From: Trogon surrucura
Taxonomy: Eukaryota > Chordata > Aves > Trogoniformes > Trogonidae
Reading direction: 5' to 3'
Assembly: GCA_020746105.1 (NCBI GenBank)
Contig: CM036620.1
Coordinates: 26,558,604-26,622,603, forward strand
Length of the DNA: 64,000 nucleotides
The translations under genes were made by a program, and so were the position numbers. Each line of letters opens with the position of its first letter. The stretch's first letter is position 1. The notes under the pieces were generated by a model. That model was not told the DNA's origin. It did no database searches and worked only from the letters and a program-made list of their open reading frames with translations. Below are positions 43,544 through 56,800 of this stretch, in pieces.

Positions 43544-44726
43544 TCGTGGTTTGACCCTGGCTGGCAGCCAGGTACCCACACAGCCGCTCTCTCACTCCCT
43601 CCTCACGGCTAGACAGGGGGAGAAAATATCTCAAAGGGCTCAGGGTTTGAGATAAGGACAGGGAGATCACTCTCATTTACTGTCCTGGGCAAAACAGACT
43701 CGATTTGGGGGAAATTAATTACATTTATTAAGAGAACCAATCAGAGAGGAGTAGTGAGAAATAAGAAAAAGCAAACAGATCTTAAAAAAAAAGAACACCT
43801 TCCCCCATCCCTCCCTTCTTCCCGGGCTTAACATCAATCCCGGTTTCTCCACCTCCTCCCCCCACCCGAGCGGCGCAGGGGGACAGGGAATGGGGGTTGC
43901 GGTCAGTTCATCCGACGTCGGTTCCACCGCTTCTTCACTCCGGGGCAGGACTCTTCACTCTTCCCCAGGACATTGTGGGGTCCCTCTCACGGGAGACAAG
44001 CTTCACACTGTCTTCTCCGACATGAGTCGTCCCACGAAGGGCAATTCATCACAAACTGCCCAACGTGAGACACCTCACGAGGGGCAGCCCACCCCTCGTG
44101 AGTCTGAGGCGCAGTCCTTCAGGGGAAACTGCTCCAGCGTGAGTCCCCCCGCAGCGTCCCAAAAGTCCCACCAGCCAACCTGCTCCAGCGTGGGCATTCC
44201 TCTCTTCCATGGGCTACAGGTTCTGGCAGCGACTTGCTCTGATGCGGGCTTCCCACAGGCTACAGCCCCCTTCAGGCATCTGCCCACATGGCGTGGAGTC
44301 CTCTACGTGGTGGACATCTACGCGGTGATCCTCACGGTGGACATCTGCACCTCGCCCATGGGCTGCAGGGGGACAACCATGGTCTTCACCACGGACTCCG
44401 GGGACTCTCTGCTCCAGTGCCTGGAGCTCATCCTCCCCCCTCCTCCTTCTTCACTGACCTTGGTGTCTGCACAGATTCTCACTCCTCCATCTCTGTGCCA
44501 GCTGTTATGGCGCAGTTCTTTTTCCCTGTCCTTAAATATGTTTTCACAGAGGCGTTCCTCTGCTATCACCTTACTGATAGGCTCAGCCTTGGCCAGCGAC
44601 GGGTCCCTCTTTGGAGCCGGCTGGCATTGGCTCTGTCAAACTCAGGGAGCTTCTAGCAGCTTCTTGCAGAAGCCACCCTGCAGCTCCCCTCCCGCCATCA
44701 AAATCCAGCCAGGACAACCCAATACA
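43544..44726 (-). mobile_element. Solo LTR of an avian endogenous retrovirus (about 1.2 kb)
   Basis: Read on the minus strand it starts TGTATTGGGTTGTCCTGG and passes through AGCCAATGCCAGCCGGCTCC, ACATATTTAAGGACAGGG (TATA-like region), a CAGACACCAAGGTCAGTGAA block, a degenerate tandem array of about 52-base units with the core CACGCTGGAGCAG, then GAACTGACCGCAACCCC and ATTAATTTCCCCCAAATCGA, ending near GGGTCAAACCACGA. This order matches a long LTR I know from many bird genomes. No internal retroviral genes lie beside it, so it is a solo LTR. The 297-codon plus-strand frame across it (43890-44783) is antisense chance. Boundaries are good to a few bases; I could not confirm a target-site duplication. 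Confidence 0.82.
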
Positions 44727-47700
44727 ACCGCTAAACTGTTCCCTTGTCTTAAGGCAAGTGCTAAAGGACCTTCAATGCCTTGACCAGGGTGGAGATAGCT
44801 CACATGAACACACGGATATTAGAAAACTCACTCAAACTGCCTTCAATTCAGGTGTCAGGACTGACAGGATTATGACTGAATCGAGGGAACTTTAATATTA
44901 GAAAGCCAAATGCAGCATCCTCTCAGACTAGATAGATGGATGTTGAATATTTCAGTGGAATAAAAATAAATATATTGCCTACAAAATAAATTAATATTTT
45001 AGAGATTTGATAGCATTTGTCAACATTTGCAATCATAACAAAATATGATACATTCTAAAGATTAAGTATGACTCTTGTGTAATGCCAAATGAGTACTTTG
45101 GGAGTTGTTTTTACATATCAGAGGTTTAGAACTTGGCCCAAAGAGCATTAATATTTCCTTTAGGAATAGCAGATTAACAGCAAATCCAGCAAAACCATTC
45201 ATGATACACTATAAAACACGTCTAAAACAAACTCTACCTCACTCACAGAGAGGTTCAACCCTTGGATAATTCAAGACTTCTTATTCCTATTAAAACAAAA
45301 AAATTCAAACTGACATAAATTCAGTCTGCATCATCTTTTATATTACAACACAGTCTCTCTACATCGGGACATGCACAGCCTTATGGAACACAAATGTTTA
45401 CTTAAACTAGTCAAGCTCTGGGTATTTTGTACTAAAGCCAGCATATCGTACCTAACTAACCTTTCTGCTTTTCTGGCCACGGTGCTTAGTTTGCATCTGT
45501 CTACTAAACCTGTTACAACGGAATTCAAGCAAAATGCTCATCAGGGAAAAATCGCACTCCGTTCACCTCAGCCTTTTGCTGCCCCAGCTAGTAGCATTTG
45601 TAATAAGTCCTGTATTCCACCAAAATACTTCTGCAACTGCACTGAGGGGGACGAGGGCAGCACTGCTTCCATCCAAACAAGATTTGCAGAATCACACTAC
45701 AGGATATGAGAGTGGTATTTGCTCCTGCAGGCACAGTAAATAAATTTCCAGGCTATAATTGGATGATGTGCTTTGCACGGTCTCCAGAACCCCTTGATGG
45801 AATTACATCTGCCTGGTAAATTATATAGTTTTCAGTATTTTACACAATGCGTGGAGCCCTGTGTCTTAAAGTCTCGATGGGAATCATCTACCTTCTGCTC
45901 CTGACATCCGCAGAGAGCGCCTTAAAATACAATGAGCCACCCGTTCCTCAGATGTGAGGCAGAAAGGGAATGCTCACAAGCTCAGGCGAGCCTGCTCCTT
46001 GTCTGACTGAACGCTGTTACTTCTCCCTTCCCAGGCTAAAGAGAGAGACAGGAGGTGGCAGGGAAATGGGGCACCCACTGCTGCCTCCAACTTCTTTTCT
46101 ACCCACAGAAAAGCGGTACAAACCCATACAGAATCAGTCACACTTGGTAAGCTGCAAGCATCAGGGACAGGCTGCTGAGTTTCGTTTGACCGAATATGTC
46201 TTTATGAAAGAACCTCAGCATTCTTGTATAGCTGAAATTTTGGTATGCTGAAACAAAGTGGGAATGAAGCAGGATTAAATTTTGGGTTCCTCTGATGCCA
46301 TCAAGCAGAGGACAGTATATGCCATGGGAATGGATTTAAAACTGAGAATGTAGAAAGAATTGAAAAATAACCTATATATAACTGTAATATTCCTAATGGC
46401 AGCCTAAGCCCCTGAGAACTGATTAAAGAACAGGGTCTGCCTTCCTCTATCTATCCCCTGACTAAAAGAGAATATGCAATGAGGTTGGACACAGAATAAA
46501 TGAATGAGAAAATAGTAATTTAGTATACTTATTTAATTAGATCTTTCTGCTTCTAATGGTAATGTGGCAGAATACGAGATTGAACAGAACAAGGTAGCTG
46601 CCTATGGCATAATTAGGCCTTTTAAGGAGAAGGAGAAAGGCATCAGTTTGTACAGGCTGGCAGAGAAGGGAGCTTCAGTGATCACCCTATTTCCATAGCT
46701 GGAGACACACGGCTTCTTTAATTAATGCATCTGATAAAGCATTTAGGTCTTTCTTGCTTTTTTTTTTTTAATTTTTAAAATAAAGCACGACTGTTATCTG
46801 TTAGTTGAAAAGTACTTATTGTGTATTCTTTACATGGCAATGGAGTCCCCAGACGAAAAGATGCTCCCTGGCCCCAAATATGTAAAACATTACCTTAAAA
46901 GATTAACACCTAAACACTTTTCAAACAAGAGATTGAGTAGGAATGGGACACAAAGAAGGAAGGTTGCCAGAAGGGAGAACTGTCCCAAACCTCTCCTTCT
47001 CCCCTTTAGAGCCAAAAAAACCCACTTTGGATTTTGACCAAGTGCCCTGGAGCTGGGCGCTCTCCCTTTTCTAATGTACATAGCAAGGGGTACCCTGACA
47101 CACAGCCACACGCCCTCTCACCCCAGGGGAAGCCTGGGGAGAACAAACACCTTTTCAGAGGTTACTCACCCACTCAAGATGCTACTGGAAACACTCAGAT
47201 AATGTGGTTACCACCAGCTTGCAAACAAAAAGCAGAGTAGGATAAAAAGCTGACCTTGTAAAAGCGCTCAAAGATCTGCCTGACGCATCCATGTGTCAGG
47301 AGCAAACACGCTGTCAAAAATTCTGGTTACAATAAAGCAGCAGCCATAACTAAACTTTTTCAATTAAAAATAAAGTTTTGAGCAAAACACAAGTATTTTC
47401 GTCAGGCCAAAATGCATATACACACTTGCATATACTCATCCCCAGGTAAGTGTAACACAATTATAACATCTGTAGCATTGAAATCCAGACACTCACATAA
47501 ACTGATTTCTTAACGAATGTTTGATCTCTTCAAAGAATCCTGCCTCAAATCTGTCTCTTTGCTGGGACTTCTCCTAGTGTGCCAAGCCTCTGAACAGCTT
47601 CAGTGTCCATCTGCAACACACATCGCAGCTTGGCAGAACTCTTTCCCTTGAACTAATCAAAGTTTTGCTCTAACTTACACTCCCATGAGACACAGGATAA

Positions 47701-50641
47701 GCACTATCTTAAGTGCATCTCTATTCATTTAACAGCCTAATTTAGGGTACAATAAATACACACAAGCACGGATCAGGATAATACCTGGTAAGAAGATGCT
47801 CTGACTGAAGTTGATAAATAACTAGCAATTGATTGTAGCTGGAACCGAACTACCCAGCACATTAGTAAAATTAGTATCTACTTGAAAATTACTATAACTA
47901 CCCCAGCTTGTCTCACAGAACTGCATAAAAATAACACACAGGATCACACTAGGAATTCATGCCAGAACACTGAAAACAGTCTAGAAAGCAACATTAAAAA
48001 AATGTGGTCTGATATTGATGACAAAACTCTATTCCTAACTGAATTACATTAATATTTACATCTTTCTTGCCATTAATAAGTCCCCATTTCATTGCAACAC
48101 ACAGAGAGACACTTTACAGTTCCATCAGTCTTACTTATCAGGTAGATAAGCATTTCATCAATTACTTTTTGCTTAGCCATGCTTCACACGGCGTTGCCCT
48201 TTCATCGTTTGCAACAATCTAATTATGCAATTAGAAGGTTTTTTTCCTTTTTTAAAACTCAACTCAGCCTTGCATTTCAGCATGTTATCTTTATCTGGAG
48301 AGATGCCTCTACTTGACATTTATGGTTAAAATTTCAAAGTCTGGTGCTCTTGAGGCCATTCCTGGCAGACGTTTTGGCATCGGCTTGCTCCTGTAAGAAC
48401 GGATACCCGGGTTTATCATCCTGTGGGGTTGCAGGCTGCCCTCCCAGCTGCTCATAAAGCACTGTATCGGGTACCCCCACACTAATCTGCCCCTATATCC
48501 CACCACCCAGGGCTTGGACTTGATGATTTCGGTCCAGTCCATACAGAGGTGCAAACCGCTGTGATGACAGGGCATGTTACTCATACCTTTGTGCAAACAC
48601 AACAGTTACCAGTTAGATATCTGGAAGTCTGACTGCACCCCAAAATCAGTCTCTCTGGGTGTCATGATGGTGCCCATGGTGCCTGCAGAGGAGTGAAGAT
48701 GCAGAATTGCCCTGGTGGTAAATGTCAGTCTGGAAATCAGAGCCGAAAGGGGGGTCAGCAGGTAGCTAGCAGGCATGCTGCTCTCTGGCCACACTTGGGG
48801 CAACAGACTGCTTTATTTTCAAGCTTTGATTTTCTCCTGAAGGGAAAAAAAATAAATCAGCAAACAAGCTGACAGGTGATGGGGAACTAAGCCAATGTCT
48901 ACTAAATTCCTGGAAGGGAATAACTGACTTTAGTGTGGTTTGGATATCTCTCCCTCATTTTGCAGGATTATTACTTTATCTTACACATGCATTGCCTTAT
49001 ATAAGCTTCAGTGCCACTTCTGCAAATTCTGATTTTGAAAAAACAGAGCAAAGCATATCTTTGGAGAAGAGAGAGTTGATAACACCACTCCAAACCGGAC
49101 TGTATATCTTGCAAAAAAAAAAAAAAAGTATCTGAAGTCACTGGCATTTCTTTTATCATACGAGTTAGGCTGCAACAGAGATTTAGAAATCTTCTGAGTG
49201 AGATTTGCTCGCTGCGAGGAACATGAAGTGAGTACAGTTAACATTAGACTGGGCAGTACACCTCCTGGACATGTTTGTAAGCTTCTTATTGGAAGAAAAC
49301 AGTCATACACTTTTCCATTTATGCTCCTGGGACAAGAAGCGGCTCTTTCCCCTTTCAGATGGGTTTTACTTACAATGATATATTTACTGTTACACGTACC
49401 AAAAGGAACAGAAGAGTAAGTAGCTTTTGGGGTTTTTTTTTGGTCAGGTTCAAAGCATCGACTTAAAGTTGCTGTGCCCAGTATCACCTTATAAAGCAGA
49501 ACTGGTGAATGTAGCATTATTGTTTACAGGCTCGCATGAGTATGGGTCAGAAACCAGAAGACAGGGATTTTTTTAAAAACAGAACTTTTGCATCTCACTG
49601 TTCTATCAACCCCAGGATTTTCTAGATGAAGTAATGGATTTTGTTTACAGTTTCTGTTCAGTTTATTTATTCTAAATAAATATTTAGGTGAGAAAGACAC
49701 CATATCAGCAAATATAAATAATAAATAGTCAGTGGTCATTATGTTACTTCTTTTTTACTACTAATTTATTAAAATGAAAACCTGTACTATATAAAGTAAA
49801 TTAATATATAACATATAAATATTTTTTAAAGCTTACATAACTATTACGATTTATTATTAGCAGAAATAGCTGCTTTCAGGGTTGACTTCATGGAAGTCAG
49901 TGCAGGGCCCTGATCTAACCTGAATCAGTAAGCCTGGATAATGAGCAGCAGCTTTCTGAATACAAAGCACTGATACCAACCCAGTATGATGGTACAAGAA
50001 GCCTAAAACCATTATTCTTTGAAAGGAGTTTGGCCCATAGGCTTCACACAGACTCTCTCCATTTCTTCTGTCCTTCCCTTTTCTGCTCTTGCTGCCTGCT
50101 AAAGCCAGGCAATGCATGTGATGCGGCTGTTCAATAGACCAAAGTATGAAAAATACTTAATAATGACTTTTTCTCACCATGGTTAGCATGCATGAAATGA
50201 ATGAGGCTTCCTGCACAAGGGATAAATCTATAACTAAATGTCAAAAACTATAACTCTCTCTGAAGGTAGCTTATTAAGAATTTGCTACGGTTCATTTTAC
50301 AGTGACACTTCCATATTCAGGAGTGTCAGAGTACAGAGGAGCAGCCTGGGATCAATTCATTGTGACATAAAGAGAAAAAGGAGATTAAAAAAAAGGGAAA
50401 GGAGAGAGAACGGAACTGGTATCTAACAAAGCATCTGGACTCATTCAAAGATAAAGGAGATTCAAGATTCATTAATGAGCCCCCCAGTCCCAATCAGACA
50501 GGCTCTGTGACACAGTCAGGGTGATTACAGCTCACTGGAGGAACGCATGGCAGTCCTAAAGGCCCATTTGCCTAAATAGCGTGATATAGTTCTTCCTCCC
50601 AAATCACGTATTAAAGTTCCATAGAAAAATAATGTAAGAGT
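44727..50641. other. Intronic DNA, nothing recognised
   Basis: AT-rich DNA with a T run near 46761 and a 15-base A run (49113-49127). No exon, repeat family or RNA gene is recognised. Confidence 0.5.
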
Positions 50642-50832
50642 GAAATACACAGTATCATCATGGCTGGGCTTCGTAAACGAAGTTATGGGAAGGGCTCTAC
50701 CCACACTTGCTACACGTGCGGTGATGGCTAAAAAGGCCGATGCGAGACAGGCAAGTCCAGTTGCAAAAGGCACAGCGGAAAGTCTCCTTAGGTAGTATTG
50801 GCGAGGCATGGTTCGAGCGAAATACACAGTAT
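50642..50832. mobile_element. Unidentified 163-bp CpG-rich insert with 14-bp direct repeats
   Basis: An exact 14-base direct repeat (GAAATACACAGTAT) occurs at 50642-50655 and 50819-50832. Between them lie 163 bases with about ten CpG dinucleotides, in contrast to the CpG-poor intron around. This is the layout of an insertion with a target-site duplication. No poly(A) tail or terminal inverted repeats are visible. The minus strand is open throughout (within the frame 50525-50836), but the peptide is not recognised. It could be a short retroposed segment, a truncated transposon, or filler DNA from break repair. Confidence 0.55.
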
Positions 50833-53800
50833 GCATATGCCAGAAAAGACCAATACCAAGGCTGTAAATTAATGACTATAGTAAACTCAGGTTTCTGATA
50901 CTATTAGTTTTTTAAAAGCAATACTAGAACAAGGTGTTGTTTAAAGGCAATAGCTCTAATTCAGCAAACTGAGAGAGCAAGACCGTAGGTTTGAGGCTAA
51001 CAATAAAAAAAAATAAATCAGTTCTAAGTGCTGGCCGCAAAAGGGCAAGTGAAAGCTTCTCTGGAAAATGGTATCTCTGCAGCAGTGTGACAGCCTCACC
51101 ACAACACTGATGGAGAAAGCTTCAACTGCCTACTGCCTCTCTCAACACATAAACTGGACTATTGCTTGTCATTGCCTCCTGGCTGGAAAATGACGAATGG
51201 GGTTTTTCCTCCTTTAGAGAAGTTTTAGTTCTCTCTAAACCAGAAAAATTGCAAAGCAGGTCTGGGGCAGCTCAGCTTGCTTGCTGTCTCCGGACTGCTG
51301 CAGAAGAAAACGGTGAGAATGAAGAAGTATGAAAAGCCACCACTTGTTCCTGCTGGCTCTGTAGGATGCCCCTGGCAACGTCCGTCAACAAATGTAACGC
51401 CCTGAAGGTATTTATGAATTTGCTTTCACAACAGCTGTCTGATAGCCGAGATGGGACAGTTACCAAACTACCTGGGTGGTTATCAGCTAACTACTTGATA
51501 AAAAGGATTTAGACATGTTCTGGCAGCTCTGTGAGATATAGCAGTATTCCTGGGACCTACCTTCACCTACTTCCAAAAGTTTGATGCCACCTTGTTTACA
51601 TTTAAGCGCAAGCTCCTGGAGCAAGTCTGAACCAGAGATGTTTGCAGGATACCTTGGCTTTTTTCTGCTCTCAGATTTCTCCAGTTCTGGGGCAAATGGC
51701 TTCCCCACTTACATATTTCCAAGTTTTTACACTAAGCTTTATATGCAAGCAACAGCAAATAATAATAAAATAACTAAACAGCCATTTTTTGATCCCTTTT
51801 GTCTTTTGGGGTTATTTGTAATGCCACATCAGAAATGAAACCCTTCTAATAAACTAAAAGCACCAGTAGTCCCAGGTCTGCGCATCTCTTACGGAGGTTG
51901 GTCTCTAAGAGCCTATTTATGAGAAAGAAAATTACTGCACGGCCCAGAGCTCTGACTTGTAGGTGTTCTCTGCGTATAAATTTACAGATTATACATAAGA
52001 AAAACAAACAACACAGAGAGAAAGAACTGGGATGCTATTAAAGGTTCATAAAAGCAATCGTGATTCTAAACCACTCAACATACCTTTTAGGTTTTGGGTA
52101 GGGATAACGTTATCAGTAAAAATGCTTAGGTATCTCTAACAAGCTAGAAATTTTCTCTTGGGGCCTCCCATCCCATATTGGCACCGTCTCAACTCCATAA
52201 CTCTGGCTCTGGGCATCAGCAAGGCTGGACGTATCCTGGAAAGCAGGGATTGTGCAGGGCTGGGGGGGAGGCTCGCAAGAAACAACACTGAGGGTCTCGT
52301 CTTCTTTTAAAAAACTGTAAATAAATGTAAATGCAAGGGTGGTCCCTGACTTGCCAGAATATAAAGTCTGGTAAAGGCCATAAGAAATTACCTGTGATTT
52401 CTAACAAGTGGCTTTTCACTCTCTCTGCCAGAGATGATGCCTCAAACTGATCACAGTGGCATTACCCAGGCAAGAACAACTCAAACGCCACTTTTGCTGA
52501 TTTTTCCCTCCTTAGGAAAATGAGCAAAATCTGATGTTAAAGAGTCACCTGACATCGCTGAGGTACTGCTGCTGCATCCAGTGTCGGTTTCGCAGATGTT
52601 TTTTTACTGTTAGGGAGGGAAAAAGTTAAACAAATTTGAACATTTTAAACAATGGCCAAACCAACAACTCTCCACCACAAATAGATACAATGGATGACAT
52701 AAATGGGCTCCTTGGTGGCTGGAGCAAACTTGATGGGCCATCAAAAGCAATGTGAAGGGCAGTGCTGGTGAGGGCACTGTCTCAAGCCCTATGCTTTTTG
52801 CAAAACTCTTCCCAAGCGCATCCCAGCACGGCAGCAACTGTACCCACGCTCGGGCCCTGAACTTGATGCAAATGAAGTGCTTCGAGAGGGACCACCGTGG
52901 TTTGAAGTGATGGGAATGTGAGCACTTGCCATGCCCTAATGCAGGATAAGAGGCTTCTTGAGTAACTCCGTTGGAGTTAAAGGATGATTCACATCAGCAA
53001 AGTTAATTACAAGAGCACGTTTCAGGACAAAGCTGAAAAAGATCAGATAAACACTTTTAAACCCTTTCCACCCATGTTTAAGTGGCTATTGTCTACTAGA
53101 GCACTTTCATGCATTTTCTGAGTACAGAGAAACAGGATACATAAAGAATATATATCACACATATATTACATTTTCTATTAAAATGATTAAGAAAACACTT
53201 CTGATGCAGATAATGAAATAAGAGGTCTATGCTCTCTCCAAAAGGCAAGGCAGAAGATTTCTTCTGGAAACTTCTGGACAGGAGACAGTCACATTTGCAA
53301 AGGAACAAATAGAGAAGCTCTCTTCTCCTCTCAGCTGGTATCATTTTCTGCTTGCTTTCTTCTGCCTGTTTTAGAAGAGCTACTTACTTGCATAGAGAGG
53401 AGATAATACCTCTTATCCAAAAAAGCTCCCATTTTAATCATATTAGCATCAATTAGCAGAAAAGAAAAAGATATTCTAATGGCAATACTAACTACTTGCA
53501 GAGATCTCAATACCTTCAAAGCATTGCATGAGAATGAGTAGAGTAATGCATAACCGTGCATGCCTTTTACCAACGCCAGTATTATTTGATGTTCATGAAA
53601 TGTTTTCTGGAATGAAAATGCAAAGCACTTTATAACCAAAAGTCTAATTGTTTAAAAGAATAGAAGCCACAGAAGCAGCTTTCTATGAGGGAAGAAAGTT
53701 TAATTTTCTCCTCGGAAGAACAAAACATGTTTAGCTTAGCATATTTACTGTTTATATTTTATTATTGGAGGGAACACTGTACATTGCAGTTGTGTGTCTG

Positions 53801-56800
53801 TTTTTCAAGAGGGACTGTGGATAAGTACAGTTTATTAAACCCCGCTGAGACAATCTGTTGTGTCTGTCTGTTTTAATGTTGTTATAAGTCAGTTGAGCAT
53901 GTACCATACTTGTTAGCTGCATATATACTAATTTAACATATTGATGGGCTGTCAGTGCAAATACCTAATGAATATTAAAATACAAACTCAGATACAGAAA
54001 TGCAAAGCAGAGCCAGCATGTGGTCAACATTTTGAGGGACAAGCAGAGAAAGGAAAAGACCAGAGTTCAGAGTAAATGACAGTAAACACTCATGAAATGA
54101 ACCTGAAAACAAATCGCTAGCAGCTTCCCGGGAAAGATGGAGGAAAATAACAATTAACAGTCTCAAAAACACAGGTTCTAAATATATGCCATGAACTTTG
54201 TCTTCTGCCAGCTGATTTCAATATAAATGAAACAAAGGATGGTTTGAAGACCAGTAAGACAAAGAGAACTAGAGAAAACAGAATAAAGACACTGTACCAG
54301 GGGAGAGAGGGGAGGGGAGAAGCAGAAATCTCCCACTGTCTCTTCCGCGATGCTAATTTTCTGTTTAACAATGGCTCTAAAAATGGATAGCAGTCGACAC
54401 TTTGCATGCTCCGCATAATATAGTCTTTCAGCAAAAGCATGTACATACAAATCTCTCTGCTTCAACTGAATGTGGCAGAGTTTGTTGGGCATGTTTCTCC
54501 CTATTAGATCATACTCAGAGCTGCAGCCAGCTGCTTGTTAGAGATTCAAAGCCTTCCGCACCATTCAGTCCGAGCTCAGAGGCATGCTGTCTCTCCTTCA
54601 TGAGGTTTGAAGTGAAAAGCGAATTACAAAGAGAAAGCCCTTGGGCCAGAGGAGAAAATATCAAACCACTTCGAGCAGGGAGGCAGCAGGGTAGAGCCAC
54701 GTGAGCAGCCGTGGGGCTGATGAAACCAGGAGAAACAGCCCAAGTCGTGCAGGATCTGCCTGGAGGTTGATCGCTGCTTCACTCTCCCTGTCACACCTCT
54801 CCAAAATCGTAAAAGTGTCTTGAGGGTGATGGGGAACTGGTACATCCACCAGTTGCAGAGTAGGGAAGAAGAAAAGAGCAGGTAAACAGGCAGAGACACC
54901 TTGTGGTGGGCTCCCATCTGGGAACACCCTGCAAGTGCAGAAGGGACACCGAAAAGGGCCCAGGGATTCCTTCACGGGTGGAAAGCCTGCATGGGCCTCT
55001 AGCTCCCACCCCAGGTGGTGGTGACCCACCATCACCCACCCAGCAGGGATGGCAGGGATCTGCAGTGTCCCAGGGATGAAGGGACTGCAATGCAGATGCT
55101 GTGTGTGCTCATCAGCGTGCGGGGACACGTGGAGGCGTCAGGAAATCTGTGTCTCTGCAGGCAGCAAGGGAGATGCAAGGCAGAAGCGAGCTCCCTCCGC
55201 GATCGCGAGGGAGAGTGGTCAGTTTTGGTTCAGAGGCGATCGACATTTCTCCACGGAGACCTTCATGCAGGAGACAATGGGGAGAGAACCTGCAGATCTA
55301 CCTATGGCAGAGCCTTCCTAGTTTGCAGCCAACAGCTGTGTTTGCTGATGGGGAAGAGAATATGTATGCACGGATCAAATGCGCAAGAGCTTGTCAAAAT
55401 TTCAAGCATTACACAAACACCCACTGGAAAGACAGACTGCAAGCCTTTGAAATGAAAGAGAAAAATCAGTGAAATTGTAAAATTATGTTAGGAATCAGAA
55501 TCCCACATTACATTAAATATACACTTCCTTGGTGGAATCAGTCACAAAAAGATTTAACAATAATCTTCCGATTTAAATGCAGCCTAATATGATCAAATAC
55601 CTTACCCTATTGTTTGAGCTGGAAGAGAAAGGTAAACATATCAGTTTAACATCTGTTTCCTTCACTGCTCCTCTTCTCCAGATCCCTTTCAAATGCCCCC
55701 CTAAAAAGTGTGCAAAGCTCTCTGCTTCCCTGGTCATTTGAGCTCTGGCTGGTCCTTCATTTGCGGCAGCGGCCATCAGAAATTTGCTTGAGGAACCATG
55801 GCTGGGACAGTAAAGCAGAGGAGGAAAGATTAATCATAACTTGGCAAGAGGTACTTCATCACCTGGACTTTACAGGTAAGCAATCTCCCAGGTGAAGCAG
55901 TACGGGCAGGAAGAAACGACTTTTTAATCCACCGGCAGACATTGGGTAGATGATGGAAAACCCAGCTACAGAGATCAGACACGGAGAAAGAGCATGCATT
56001 TTGAATCTAAGGGGACCCACAGCTTTGGGATGGTGAAGAGCTGAAGTCTGCACTCATTAGGGCTTTCTTACTCACACCAAAATGTGTGTTGCGAAGAGTT
56101 AAGTGTGAAGCCACCACCAGAATTTTAGCAAGGAAAAGCAGGTTCTGGACAAGCACTACTGCCTAGGTTCAACCAATTTGTAAGTCACTGTTCTTTTCGT
56201 AATTTTCAGGGTTTTTTTATTTGCCTTCTGCCATCAGAGTAAGGCCTGGTACACAAAGGTAGATGTCAAGCAAACATTCGTTTCAGTTTAATATGATAGA
56301 GTGTAAATAACACAGACTCTACATTCAATGCTCACTAAATAAGACTGCATTATTCCTATCTCTTGTGGCTTTTTTCATTGTTTCTGGCAAGAAAACACAG
56401 AAAGGCAGGAAATCACTTATTCCAAGGTGGAGGCATTGCTTCTGCAATAACTCACTAAAGGCCTAACCCTGTCAGGTTTGAAAAACTTTGGTGGGACAAA
56501 AGAAATTTAATTTCATCAAGTATCAAGGTCATGTGCAAAACAAAACCCAAGGAAAATAAAGACAAAATAAAATGGAACCCTTCCACTAAGAGGCTGAAGG
56601 CAAGAAAAAGAAGTAATAGTCTAACTGATGGCTTCATGGATGAACGGCTAGAAATATCTGCTATGCCGAGGAAATAACTGAAACATCTGAAATCACCCTT
56701 TAAAACAGAAAACAGCTCCTATTGCTGAAAACAGACAAGCCCGTGAAATGCTTCACCGCGCAGCAGCGGGGCACAACTGTGAAAACAAGGCTGCACGGAC

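Noticed and set aside
43890-44783. 297-codon plus-strand open frame
   Set aside because: It lies antisense across a solo LTR and follows the LTR's GC-rich tandem units; it has no known domain.
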